DNA from: an uncultured Flavobacteriaceae bacterium
Lineage (GTDB): Bacteria > Bacteroidota > Bacteroidia > Flavobacteriales > Flavobacteriaceae
Assembly: GCA_947493175.1 (NCBI GenBank)
Contig: CANLQD010000003.1
Location: 558,001 to 622,000, forward strand
Reading direction: 5' to 3'
Length of the DNA: 64,000 bases
Each line of letters opens with the position of its first letter. Position 1 is the first letter of the stretch. The position numbers and the translations under genes are program-made. This document shows positions 51,604 through 61,212 of the stretch, one piece after another. Below the pieces are notes generated by a model. It was not told the origin of the DNA. It worked only from the letters and a program-made list of their open reading frames with translations, and ran no database searches.

Positions 51604-54210
51604 ATGAGCTCTTCCATGTTTTCAGCAAAGCAGAAATCGTCTGCCGTACAAACAAAATTGACCATTGGCCAACCCAATGACCACTATGAGCAAGAAGCCG
51701 ATGCGGTCGCAGACCAGGTAGTAAGAATGCCAGCTTCACAAATTGCCCCGGTACAGCGCAAATGTACGGACTGCGAGGAAGAGGAACTGCAGATGAAGCC
51801 TTTGGAAATGCCCATGACCCCTATTGTCCAGAAACAACCTGAAGAAGAGGAAGAAGAATACCTACAAATGAAAGGCCTTGGCAAAGAGGAAGGTTCTTCA
51901 GGGGAATTACAGGCATCACTTCAACAAAGCAAAGGAGGAGGACAAAACCTCTCCCCGGACATCAATTCTTTTATGAGCCAATCTATAGGTACTGATTTTT
52001 CCGATGTAAAAATTCATACCGATAGTAGCGCAGTTCAAATGAATAGGCAATTGAATGCTAGGGCTTTCACGAATGGACCGGATATTTATTTCAATCAAGG
52101 CCAGTACAATCCACAATCTTCTGAGGGCAAACACCTGCTGGCCCATGAATTGACGCATGTCGTACAGCAGCAGGAAAGCCCTATTAGGAATCGCCCGCCC
52201 GCCATACAAAAGTCCGAAGCAAGCTTAAGAGCTGCTTTCGAAGATGAGCTGGATGACGTTTTTGTCAATGTTAAAAATGTTTGGCCCGCCATTAGGAATG
52301 AAAACAGCCAAGCCGCACGCGACACTATTAAGAATGATCAAATCATAGAACGACAGGTACGAAGGAAGTCCTCCGACATGAAATTGCTGAAAACGTATCT
52401 ATTACTGACTTATCAGCTCGAAAGTAATTATCCCGCTCATTTTCGGGAGATTGTTGATTCCACGGATCGTTGGGGCACCCATGAAGCACGTATCAATTCA
52501 GTTTTGAGAGGTGTAAACCAGACCGAGCGGGAAGAGTTACAAAATATGCCCGGTCTTATCGAGGTGCTCGAAGACGAATTATCGGGTGACGAGCTAGATA
52601 CCTCCACTACCTTACTATATACCAATGTTGATGCCTCGGATACGGGAGTTGATTCTGCCGGGGTCGCAAGCTACGCTGTTTTAGAAAGTGGCGAGCGAAA
52701 TGACCTGAACAGGGTGGCACGCAGCGGATTTACAGGAATGGACTTCGACGATGTGGCTACTATGGTCAGGGAGGCATCGTACTACGAGGGGGGTGCCGAT
52801 GGGATACATATTCTGAACGATTTTGCCCTTTGGGCACTTATTGCCGACGAATACGATCCGGAGGAAGTCTGGTATCTCAGAATGGTCGCCAAACACAAGG
52901 GAAAGGAAAAATTTCAAAAGATTACAGGGCAACCAGATCCTTACATAAAAAACATTTGGAAATATGTAAAAGGTTTGGGAACCAAGGAGGAAGAACTGAT
53001 CGCCGAGCTTGGTATTGTCAATGCAGACGCTACTGCCAGAACTATCCTGGTCGGTGATCCCTGGTTCGTACCCATGTTGGATGAAGAGCTTTCAGGCAAC
53101 GATCTTGATACCGCCCTTTCCGCCATTGGGGTGGGCGAATTCGTCCCTTCCGGCAAGCAAAAAGAGCTACTTAAGGCCATTCGCAGGGGAAAAATGGACC
53201 AGATACGAACGATTCTGACAGACCATACCTTAAGCATCGCCCAGCTTCGACTCTTACAGAACGACCCAAAAATCATTGCGGAAATCGGAGACGAACTAAG
53301 CGGCGTTAAAATGGCTGAGACCGTGCTCTTGTTAAAGTACGGCAGTACCGCCATGCCGGCACATGTTGCGAGTCTACTTCAAAAATTTCAAGCAACCGAA
53401 ATAAACGTAAGTGATATCGATACCTTTCTCAGGGGACTAAGTGCCGCCGAACAACGGGCAATTATAAACGAGCCTGGAATCTACCTACTGCTCATCAATT
53501 CGGGGCTGGCCAGAAGCGATAGAAATCTACTGCTTGCCGCCATTCGCTCCCATGACGTTTCCTGGCAGACAGCGGGGGCCGAAGGCACGCATCGCACGCG
53601 CCCTCCAGCTTCGGTAATTGATCGTACATTATCGTTACCCGTTCATTTTACTTCAACCGAAATCCGTATTCCAATACGGTTTAATATAGATGTTTCCAAC
53701 CTTCCCTCGGATTATAAGTTCAAGAGTTCCACACTTGAAGATTGGATCAGGGTAATCGATGAACATTGGAACAACAGATTCGTCTTTAAAAGTGGGAGTA
53801 AAAGGCTAAGGCTGGTGTTTGCAAATTATATGGCCATTGGGTTATCATCACCGGATAGGACCATATTGTTGGAAGATGGCATTGGTAGGTCTTCGGTTGG
53901 GCTTAGGGGAGGTAGTATGAAATTATATTTAAAGGGTACAGATGGTGATGGCTTGGACGATGAAACGGTAGCCCATGAATTCGGTCATGTTATTGGCAAT
54001 CCTGATGAATACAATCTAACAGCTGCAGACTATACCCGATTAACCGGGGAAGCTCCGAGCGGTAATAGGGGCGGCACCGATGTTGGTGGAATGATGGGTA
54101 GTCACTGGTCTAGCAAGGAACTTAAAAACAGACATGTGGAAGTGGTAAGGCTAATCGTAAACCTGGTGAGAGATACTGCTGAGTTTCCTAACCCATTCAC
54201 TGTAGCATAA
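51604..54210 (+). CDS. Putative eCIS payload 2: DUF4157, annexin-like repeats, zinc metalloprotease
   Basis: An 868-residue protein. The leader (TIGQPNDHYEQEADAVADQV, RKCTDCEEEELQMKPLEMP) is followed by an acidic run (PEEEEEEYLQM). The DUF4157 core (~122-190) contains GTDFSDVKIHTDSSAVQMNR and H181-ELTHVVQQ. The middle (~210-650) is helical with GWGTHEAR and GLGTKEEELIAEL segments that resemble annexin or annexin-like repeats. The C-terminus (~690-868) is a predicted metalloprotease with H791-E-F-G-H795-V-I-G-N-P-D801-E802; the two histidines plus D/E are a likely zinc site. No signal peptide. Cargo of eCIS is the best guess; enzyme class is inferred from motif only. Confidence 0.85.
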   Translation: MSSSMFSAKQKSSAVQTKLTIGQPNDHYEQEADAVADQVVRMPASQIAPVQRKCTDCEEEELQMKPLEMPMTPIVQKQPEEEEEEYLQMKGLGKEEGSSGELQASLQQSKGGGQNLSPDINSFMSQSIGTDFSDVKIHTDSSAVQMNRQLNARAFTNGPDIYFNQGQYNPQSSEGKHLLAHELTHVVQQQESPIRNRPPAIQKSEASLRAAFEDELDDVFVNVKNVWPAIRNENSQAARDTIKNDQIIERQVRRKSSDMKLLKTYLLLTYQLESNYPAHFREIVDSTDRWGTHEARINSVLRGVNQTEREELQNMPGLIEVLEDELSGDELDTSTTLLYTNVDASDTGVDSAGVASYAVLESGERNDLNRVARSGFTGMDFDDVATMVREASYYEGGADGIHILNDFALWALIADEYDPEEVWYLRMVAKHKGKEKFQKITGQPDPYIKNIWKYVKGLGTKEEELIAELGIVNADATARTILVGDPWFVPMLDEELSGNDLDTALSAIGVGEFVPSGKQKELLKAIRRGKMDQIRTILTDHTLSIAQLRLLQNDPKIIAEIGDELSGVKMAETVLLLKYGSTAMPAHVASLLQKFQATEINVSDIDTFLRGLSAAEQRAIINEPGIYLLLINSGLARSDRNLLLAAIRSHDVSWQTAGAEGTHRTRPPASVIDRTLSLPVHFTSTEIRIPIRFNIDVSNLPSDYKFKSSTLEDWIRVIDEHWNNRFVFKSGSKRLRLVFANYMAIGLSSPDRTILLEDGIGRSSVGLRGGSMKLYLKGTDGDGLDDETVAHEFGHVIGNPDEYNLTAADYTRLTGEAPSGNRGGTDVGGMMGSHWSSKELKNRHVEVVRLIVNLVRDTAEFPNPFTVA

Positions 54211-54272
54211 TAGTCCCAACAAGCTGTTCTGGCCAGAAGCTTAGATATCAAGAAAAAGAAAATACCCGTACG

Positions 54273-55622
54273 ATGTTTGATCTAGCAACGATACATCCCC
54301 TTCAACCAAAATCCGTCATCGGGCATCCCAATGATAGATACGAGCAGGAAGCCGATGCCGTTACCCATGAAGTGATGCGTATACCTGCTTCACAGATTCC
54401 GACTGTACAGCGCAAATGTACAGACTGCGAGGAAGAGGAATTACAGATGAAACCATTGGAAATGCCAATGACACCTATTGTTCAAAAACACCCCCAAGAG
54501 GAGGAAGAGCAATGGCAGATGAAAAGTATTGAATCGGAAGTGATCCAACGAGCCCCCGACCATCCCTTACAGAGCGATACCGCCAGCATGCATCAGGATC
54601 TTGTGGAACAATATGCCGAGGAAACGGGAATGCCTGCGCAAGCCGGAGCCCAATATTCGGAAGGATATGCTACTTGGCTTCAAACCAGGGAAGCGAATAT
54701 GCTGAATACCCTTGGCAGTAACAATGAGGCATACCAGCGAACGGTACAGAATTGGCCCGTAGATTCACCCATTTGGCCAAGGTTAAGAACGCGCGAGGCT
54801 CGAATTGAATTCATCCGATTTTTGCTGAGTACAGACTTTACCAATTGTAGACCTTATAGTGCCTCGATGCCCGGGCAAGAAGCAGGCTGCGAAAACTTTT
54901 CGCGTAATCAGGAGACCTTCAATAACGTATGCCAGGGTTTTGCCACCCAGTTGCACCTTCGCTTCAGGTCACAAGCGGCAGCCCCGGAACAGGAAGAGAT
55001 TAACCGTTTGCAAACCCATGCACGAATCTATTTCCAGGCCATTGAAACACGGTACCGGATTCCGATTCAAATCGCCACAGTTCCCGGGCATGCCTTCAAC
55101 GTAATCCGGATTGGGCCAAATCCGAGCGATATCAACTCCTACCTATTCATAGAACCACAGAACGATCGGGTTTTTGAACCCTCGGATCAACAGTTCGGCA
55201 GCTATTTTAGACGGGGCATCATCAATATCTCGGACGCCACGGAATACAATGAACGCAATCAATATATGGAAGATACCCAACGTACTTTTGTTCGAAATGC
55301 GCAGGGGCTTCCACAATCTGTTCAGCTATCACTTAGTGAACGAATGTCTTTCCAGAGAATGTACGCCGCTATTTTCATTGCAGATGATGGTCCCGATACT
55401 TGGAGGGCCACCATTACAGATGAAAATATAACCTATGAAGAGCATGTGCACCGTTCTTTAGACTCTATCCCGGATGATCATGTCGTTCGAGCGGCCGAAT
55501 TTCTTATCGGTCAAAACTTCCGCAGGCAACCCAACGGGCCCCAGGAACAGCTGACCCGAGCAACGTATTTATGGCTTTTACACAAAACCCACCTATTGGA
55601 TAGATTGTTGGAGCGAGAATAA
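54273..55622 (+). CDS. Putative eCIS payload 3: leader without DUF4157 core, transglutaminase-like
   Basis: A 449-residue protein with no signal peptide. Residues ~14-75 carry the same leader as payload 2 (HPNDRYEQEADAVTHEVMRI, RKCTDCEEEELQMKPLEMPM), but the DUF4157 core with its HELTH motif is missing. The remaining ~350 residues have C220 in NVCQGFA, H273 in PGHAFNV and E294 in IEPQND, spaced as in transglutaminase/papain-like enzymes. The C-terminal ~130 residues are helical (THLLDRLLERE). It may deamidate, crosslink or cleave a target protein. It shows that the leader can exist apart from the core domain. Confidence 0.8.
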   Translation: MFDLATIHPLQPKSVIGHPNDRYEQEADAVTHEVMRIPASQIPTVQRKCTDCEEEELQMKPLEMPMTPIVQKHPQEEEEQWQMKSIESEVIQRAPDHPLQSDTASMHQDLVEQYAEETGMPAQAGAQYSEGYATWLQTREANMLNTLGSNNEAYQRTVQNWPVDSPIWPRLRTREARIEFIRFLLSTDFTNCRPYSASMPGQEAGCENFSRNQETFNNVCQGFATQLHLRFRSQAAAPEQEEINRLQTHARIYFQAIETRYRIPIQIATVPGHAFNVIRIGPNPSDINSYLFIEPQNDRVFEPSDQQFGSYFRRGIINISDATEYNERNQYMEDTQRTFVRNAQGLPQSVQLSLSERMSFQRMYAAIFIADDGPDTWRATITDENITYEEHVHRSLDSIPDDHVVRAAEFLIGQNFRRQPNGPQEQLTRATYLWLLHKTHLLDRLLERE

Positions 55623-56132
55623 GATTCTAACAATCCCGCATTTTTCGTCACGCTAAATCATGCCAAATACATGTATCGGCAAAAAAGTATTTCACGGAAA
55701 AATCAGTCTTGCTTCCCAAACGATTTACAACCTTTCTACCACAATACTACTGGGAGCTTTTATTGATTATTGAAGGTTTTGCATTCAACAAACAACCCCT
55801 TACAAACAACAAGCTCTTTCGTATTTTGAGCGTACCACGGTATGAAGCTGCTTTGTTTCACCATGCCTGCTGCAACAGGAGTGGCCTCAATAATTCGTAA
55901 GGTCTGAAAATCAAATGCTTCCGAAAGGAAGAACCGCAAATTTACCTGTCTATTTTCGGTCAAATAAACCCTAATTTCACGAAAATTATGTATCTTTAAG
56001 AATTCCCCTACCCTTTTGTAGCTAATACCGAATACAATTGCCCTTAGGTGCAACATTGTACACTACCTAATTGGCGGTATCCAGCACGAAAAAATTCTTC
56101 CCCCTTAAAGACGAACCAAAACCAAATGCTAC
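55623..56132. other. Gap between payload genes and SIR2-TIR gene
   Basis: I see no convincing gene in these 510 bp. A minus-strand frame of 98 codons (55760-56056) and a plus-strand frame of 63 codons (55709-55900) exist but have no supporting motif or start signal. A TGCC/GGCA stem with an ATACATGTAT palindrome lies at 55661-55681. TATCTTTA (55991-55998) is a near-consensus -7 box that could drive the downstream island. The gap therefore probably separates two transcription units. Confidence 0.5.
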
Positions 56133-57542
56133 ATGGCACATACGTTCAATTGGAAATCTTTTATCAAGATCATCAATAATAACGGTATTGTATTGGTAAT
56201 AGGAAAGGATCTTTCGATGTTGCGTTTTCCTAAAAATACCTTTTCACAATCCGATATGGCCTCCTTGTACCTTGAATCGGGAACGATTGAAGGTGACTTT
56301 CTCAACATCAATTTATATGACTACCTGGCTATTAAGTTATGGGACGACCATGGCTACGAGAAACAACTACCGGCATATACGTTGAACAAGGTAGTATTAC
56401 AACTGCAAAAAATGAACGTGGGGGAAAATGAAATCAACCGCGAGATAAAAACCTACGTCTCCGAACTCACCAATGATCAGATTTACTTAAATCCTTTTCA
56501 AAAACTAGCCAAAATACCCGGATTTGATACCATTCTTACCACCAATTTAGACAATTTTATGGAGCGGGCGTTCGAGGCAGAGGAAATGGCCATTAATGAC
56601 TCGATCAACTACTCCATTCCCCAACCCTCTGTTGATCAAAACAATAGACCCGACAGTGCCTTGGTCAGCATTCATAACCTTATGGGAAACATCAACGGGA
56701 TTAATTTTTCATTGACCGAAGAGCAATCTCTCGAATACCTTTACAAACTGCAAAGCGGTAAAGACCGCGTAGCAAACGATCTTTTCGATTCGATTAAGGA
56801 CAGGGCCATTCTACTGCTCGGTTGTAGTTTTCCCGATTGGTTTATGCGCTTCTTCATACGAATCATATCAAAAGAACGCTTCAAAAATGGGGTTAAGACC
56901 AAATATGTGGCTTGTGATCGCACCTTACAAGACATTGAGCTCTCCTATTTTCTCGAGCACAATGCGGCAAAGATCATTCGAATTGGTGCCGCCGCAGGAC
57001 CTGATGGGGACGATACCATTTTATACAACACATCAATCGACTTTATAGACGAGATGTATAACGAATGGCTTAAGCATACCGAGACAACCAGAAACCAGAC
57101 ACTTTATAAAGAGCGGTTGTTTCTAAGTTATAGTTGGGACGATAAAGCGGTCGTAGAACGTTTGAAAAATGAATTTGAAAAAAATGGAATCCGTGTTTTC
57201 TTCGACGACGACAAACTAAAGACCGGTGATCGCTATCACGAAGTCATTAAAAAATATATAAAGGAGTGTGATTATTTCTTACCTATTATCTCCCAGAACG
57301 CCATTGGCAATAAAGACCGTTACGTGTATGACGAGGAGTGGCGAAGAGCTATCTATATCGACGAAAACAAAGATGAGTCTTTCATTAGACCCTATATCAT
57401 TGATGATACCAACCCGACCGATGATCGAATTCCGCGACAAATCAGGGATATAAATATCGAAAAAGTCGATGAAAAAGATCAGTTCGCAGCCACCGTGCGC
57501 AAGTTTATCCGCGAGAACAACCTAACCTCGTTAAGCGTCTAA
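56133..57542 (+). CDS. SIR2-like and TIR domain fusion protein
   Basis: A 469-residue cytosolic protein. Residues ~15-275 form a SIR2-like domain: GIVLVIGKDLSML near 17, TILTTNLDNFME (~132-143, the TTN-x-D signature), SIHNLMGN (the family His) and ILLLGCSFPDWF. Residues ~327-440 form a TIR domain: RLFLSYSWDDKAVV, GIRVFFDDDKLKTGDRYHE, CDYFLPIISQNA and YDEEWRRAI, where the Glu before Trp could be the NADase residue. Both folds are NAD-degrading death effectors in bacterial immunity. The next gene starts 1 bp after its stop, so SIR2-TIR and the nSTAND sensor are probably one unit. Confidence 0.9.
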   Translation: MAHTFNWKSFIKIINNNGIVLVIGKDLSMLRFPKNTFSQSDMASLYLESGTIEGDFLNINLYDYLAIKLWDDHGYEKQLPAYTLNKVVLQLQKMNVGENEINREIKTYVSELTNDQIYLNPFQKLAKIPGFDTILTTNLDNFMERAFEAEEMAINDSINYSIPQPSVDQNNRPDSALVSIHNLMGNINGINFSLTEEQSLEYLYKLQSGKDRVANDLFDSIKDRAILLLGCSFPDWFMRFFIRIISKERFKNGVKTKYVACDRTLQDIELSYFLEHNAAKIIRIGAAAGPDGDDTILYNTSIDFIDEMYNEWLKHTETTRNQTLYKERLFLSYSWDDKAVVERLKNEFEKNGIRVFFDDDKLKTGDRYHEVIKKYIKECDYFLPIISQNAIGNKDRYVYDEEWRRAIYIDENKDESFIRPYIIDDTNPTDDRIPRQIRDINIEKVDEKDQFAATVRKFIRENNLTSLSV

Positions 57543-57543
57543 G

Positions 57544-60357
57544 ATGACCACTGAAAATAGGATAGCGGAAAAAGAGATTCTTGAAAATGATCGGCCATTT
57601 CTTGGCCTACGGTCGTATGAGGAAAAGAACAAATCACAGTTCGGAGGACGCGACCGCGAAATAAAGGAACTGTACAAACTCATCGACAATTTTGGCCTTA
57701 CGGTAGTCTTTGGTAAATCGGGGATTGGAAAAACATCATTGATCAAGGCGGGCTTGATGCCAGAATTAAGACGTAATTTTTACTTCCCCATCTATGCCAG
57801 AATCGACTATTCGTCCAAAACTCCCGCATTACAACAGCTTAAGGAAAGGGCGTTTCGTCAAATGCGGAAAAAAGACCCCAGTATTCCCGAATTTGGCGGG
57901 CGTACCCTATGGGAGTATTTTCACGATGTCAACTTTATGGATGACCTCGTTACCCCCGTGCTGCTGCTCGATCAATTTGAAGAAACTTTTACCCTTGGGG
58001 AAGCGAATATCCAAAATGTTCGGGAATTGATCATTGAACTGGCAGATCTGGCAGAAAACCAGATACCGCTGAGTGTACAAAAAGATTACAAGGAACGAAA
58101 TGATACGATACCCTCGTATTACGGCAAGCAGCCATACCGGGTAGTATTGAGCCTACGGGAAGATTATCTCGCCCGTTTGGAAGAAGGAAAAGCCTACATA
58201 CCGTCGATTATGGACAATCGATTCCGTGTGGTTCAAATGACCATTAAGCAAGCCCTAAAAGCAGCTGTAAAGCCCGGAAAAGGACTGTTAGACGAGACGG
58301 TGGCAAAAGAAATCATCAAAAAGCTACCCGGTGTTTCACAAAGCGACTTTGATATCCTCGAACAGAACAAGGGCGAACGGCAGCGGCTCAAAGTAGAACC
58401 TTTTTTACTAAGTCTCATCTGCGACCGTATCAATGAAAAAAGAATCAAAAAAGGCATTCCCACCATTACCGTAGACCTTGTTTCCGAATTTAACGTCAAT
58501 GATGTTATTAGTTCTTTTTACAACGAAACCATCATCCCTTATGGAGACAATGTGGAGCGTGCCGTAGAAGAACGACTTTTGACCGATGGCGGGTTCCGAA
58601 AATTACAGGCCCTAGAAGAATTTCAAAACCTCTATGATATTCAAGACCAAGTCATCAGCGAACTGGTCGCAGCAAGAATCCTGCGAAAAGAGCTTAGAGA
58701 TGGGGTAGAGTATGTAGAACTCATTCATGATGTACTTGCGCCGGTCATCAAGGAAAAACGGGATAAAAGGGTCAAAAACGAACTGGAGGCGGAACGGCAA
58801 AAGGAGGTGGAGGCAAAACGGGAGGCCGCGATTGCGGCCGCCAAGGATAAAAATCGAGCCAGGTTGATCAAAGTAGGTATGATCGCGGCAGCGGTATTGA
58901 TAGCCGCGATGACCGTCGCCTATACCAGCCACAATCAAAAACTGGAGATCGAGCAACGAAACGATAAAATGGCCCTGGCACGAACACTGCTCTTTACGGC
59001 ACAAAGTACCAGTTCCTACGATGCCAAAAACGAAAAAGCCGCCATACTCTCGCGAAGCGCCTATCTGATCTACAACGAATTTAAATCAGAGCAAGCCGGG
59101 GAAAACATGTACCGGGACAACTTTTACAACTCCATGCTGGTTTCCCTTCAAGACCTGGGAATGCAATTTTTGGTTACCGATTTCCATCTTAAAAAGGATA
59201 ACAAGGATTCCCGAAAACGCGGCGGTGTAAAAGCAGCGGTGTACAATGACACCTATCAACGTGCCTTTTTTGCGTTGAACGATTATACGGTTCAGCGTAT
59301 GCGAACCGACCAAACAGCGGAGACAGCACAAAAAAAAGATACATTATACGATTTCAACGCAAATCGTACCAGGGTTACCTCTATGGATACCTATGAAAAA
59401 AATGGGATAGCACTGCTTGCCATGGCCGGTACTATGGATTCTATTATTCTATACGATATCGAAGCAGACAGTACCTACCGGAAAATTTCGGTACCCAACA
59501 ACCCGGGAAAGAAAGGAAAATCATTGCAGTTTACCGGTGATGGCCGATTAATTCTCTTTCAAGGAAAAACGCTGGTCGGGTGGGACAACACCTATGAGGA
59601 AGCAATCATTTGGAGCCCGAGAGAGGAACGCATCTGGAACGATTCTACCCAACGTACCACAACCAGAAATAGGTCTGTACCTTGGGGACAAACAGCACTT
59701 CAAATACCTGGATCCGATAAATCGATCAGTTGTTTTTCCATATCGAAAGACGATAGCACTATCGCCATTGCCATTGAAAACGGAATCATATTGGTAACCG
59801 ACAACACCTATACCGAACTACAATTCAGTAAGAAAAAAATCGGCATTATTACGGTCATGAAGTTTGATCCAGCCGGAAATAAATTAATTATGGGGAATAG
59901 AAAAGGAGCCGTTTTTAGTATGTCGCTAGACAACGCCCATACTATAGACACCTATCAGTCGCACACCAATAAAATAACGGACATTGCCTTTAATACAGAA
60001 GGTAGCCTCCTTGCAACTTCCAGTTCTGACGGCACCGTTGTACTATGGAACGATTACAAAGAGGAAAACTGGAGTGCCTTGCCTTTGAGCACCTTGGTGT
60101 ACAATCGAAATATGGGCCCTGTCAACGATATTTCGTTCAAGGAGAAAGGGCAATATATCTATGCCAGCTATGATTCAGGGGATATTCTTAAATGGCCCAC
60201 AAGCATGGAAATCCTGGACCATATGATCTGTGAAAGAGTTACCGAAAAACTGACCAGTGATGAGTTGCTCCAATACGAACAGGAACTCATTGAAATACTG
60301 GCGGCAGAAAATCTCGATGTCAATGCAAAAGAGTACACCTGTGGTACCGATCGATAA
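57544..60357 (+). CDS. nSTAND ATPase with transmembrane helix and WD40 repeats
   Basis: A 937-residue signal-transduction ATPase. The novel-STAND start is PFLGLRSYEEKNKSQFGGRD (~19-38), Walker A is GKSGIGKTSL (~57-66) and Walker B is VLLLDQFEETFT (~139-150). A winged-helix-like region ends near 410. An alanine/lysine coiled stretch (~415-440) leads to one hydrophobic segment (~442-460, MIAAAVLIAAMTVAYT), then a helical linker. The C-terminus (~580-880) contains WD40-type blades (VMKFDPAGNKLIMGNRKGAV, DIAFNTEGSLLATSSSDGTV). Such proteins sense a ligand with the repeats and trigger a partner, here probably the SIR2-TIR protein encoded just upstream. Confidence 0.9.
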   Translation: MTTENRIAEKEILENDRPFLGLRSYEEKNKSQFGGRDREIKELYKLIDNFGLTVVFGKSGIGKTSLIKAGLMPELRRNFYFPIYARIDYSSKTPALQQLKERAFRQMRKKDPSIPEFGGRTLWEYFHDVNFMDDLVTPVLLLDQFEETFTLGEANIQNVRELIIELADLAENQIPLSVQKDYKERNDTIPSYYGKQPYRVVLSLREDYLARLEEGKAYIPSIMDNRFRVVQMTIKQALKAAVKPGKGLLDETVAKEIIKKLPGVSQSDFDILEQNKGERQRLKVEPFLLSLICDRINEKRIKKGIPTITVDLVSEFNVNDVISSFYNETIIPYGDNVERAVEERLLTDGGFRKLQALEEFQNLYDIQDQVISELVAARILRKELRDGVEYVELIHDVLAPVIKEKRDKRVKNELEAERQKEVEAKREAAIAAAKDKNRARLIKVGMIAAAVLIAAMTVAYTSHNQKLEIEQRNDKMALARTLLFTAQSTSSYDAKNEKAAILSRSAYLIYNEFKSEQAGENMYRDNFYNSMLVSLQDLGMQFLVTDFHLKKDNKDSRKRGGVKAAVYNDTYQRAFFALNDYTVQRMRTDQTAETAQKKDTLYDFNANRTRVTSMDTYEKNGIALLAMAGTMDSIILYDIEADSTYRKISVPNNPGKKGKSLQFTGDGRLILFQGKTLVGWDNTYEEAIIWSPREERIWNDSTQRTTTRNRSVPWGQTALQIPGSDKSISCFSISKDDSTIAIAIENGIILVTDNTYTELQFSKKKIGIITVMKFDPAGNKLIMGNRKGAVFSMSLDNAHTIDTYQSHTNKITDIAFNTEGSLLATSSSDGTVVLWNDYKEENWSALPLSTLVYNRNMGPVNDISFKEKGQYIYASYDSGDILKWPTSMEILDHMICERVTEKLTSDELLQYEQELIEILAAENLDVNAKEYTCGTDR

Positions 60358-60377
60358 CCTTAAAATAAAAGTACATT

Positions 60378-60743
60378 ATGAACCATCGCATACAAACGTT
60401 ACCTAAAACCTGTTTTTTAGCCATTATCTTTTTATCGATATCCTGTTTAAGTGCCCAAGACTGTGATAAGAAATTGAACGAATGGAACAAGAAAAGCACC
60501 TTCCCCTCTGGCCTAGTGGATGATTACACAGATTGCGTCGACAAGGTGGAGGCAGGATTAACCGACCTCGAAAACAAGATACGGGAACTACAAAAACTTA
60601 GAAATGCGCAGATCGCTACCTTGGAAACGTCTTTGGACAAGCTTTCGGATCACTATATGGATGAGGCGGAAGACGATTTGGCAGACAAATACAAGGCACG
60701 AAAAAGATCCTTGACCAAAAAACATAAAAAAGGGAAGTTCTAA
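60378..60743 (+). CDS. Small exported coiled-coil protein
   Basis: A 121-residue protein with a signal peptide (TCFLAIIFLSISCLSAQ), so it is exported. The mature part is a long charged helix or coiled coil (DLENKIRELQKLRNAQIATL) ending in lysine-rich RKRSLTKKHKKGKF. It has two early Cys. No family recognised. It lies 20 bp after the nSTAND gene and is followed by another exported small protein. Confidence 0.7.
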   Translation: MNHRIQTLPKTCFLAIIFLSISCLSAQDCDKKLNEWNKKSTFPSGLVDDYTDCVDKVEAGLTDLENKIRELQKLRNAQIATLETSLDKLSDHYMDEAEDDLADKYKARKRSLTKKHKKGKF

Positions 60744-60778
60744 ACGGGATAGACCGCCCAACGTCAAAAGATAAACTC

Positions 60779-61156
60779 ATGTACATTACCATCAAATCAT
60801 CCGTATTTTTTATAACCTTATTCATGGTATTGTCCTTTTTTCCGGAGCATGTCAAAGCACAAAGTTGTGGCGATGCCTATTATCAGGCCCGTGACTATTA
60901 CTACAAAGGGAAATTCGATGTGATACCGAGCTTACTGGGGTACTGCGTGCGAGATTTCAATCAAAACTATCGCAATTACTATCAAAGAGAAAATCCAGAA
61001 ATGGTATTCCGGGTCTACAAACTGATTACCGCGAGCTACTACCAAATGGATCTTGATTATGAAGCCGAAGAAAAAGAGAATGAACTTATCTCCTTTTTTT
61101 ATGGTATTTACGATGCCGATATGGTGCTCGATCGATTATCCTATACCGAATTATGA
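60779..61156 (+). CDS. Small exported protein, TPR-like helix pair
   Basis: A 125-residue protein with a signal peptide ending VKAQ (residue ~28). The mature part starts SCGDAYYQARDYYYKGKFDV and is helical and Tyr-rich (RNYYQRENPEM, ITASYYQMDLDYEAEEKENE), the pattern of a tetratricopeptide-like hairpin. The STN/TPR-like proteins that accompany Bacteroidota envelope systems look similar, but I cannot assign one. It lies 35 bp after the previous exported gene. Confidence 0.65.
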   Translation: MYITIKSSVFFITLFMVLSFFPEHVKAQSCGDAYYQARDYYYKGKFDVIPSLLGYCVRDFNQNYRNYYQRENPEMVFRVYKLITASYYQMDLDYEAEEKENELISFFYGIYDADMVLDRLSYTEL

Positions 61157-61212
61157 CACAACCCATTATTTCCATACCATTTCGATGGTAGCGGAAATTA
61201 AACCAAGATACC

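Noticed and set aside
55760..56056. 98-codon minus-strand frame in the gap before the SIR2-TIR gene
   Set aside because: No recognisable domain, no promoter, and against the direction of 40 kb of surrounding genes; kept only as a remark for the gap.
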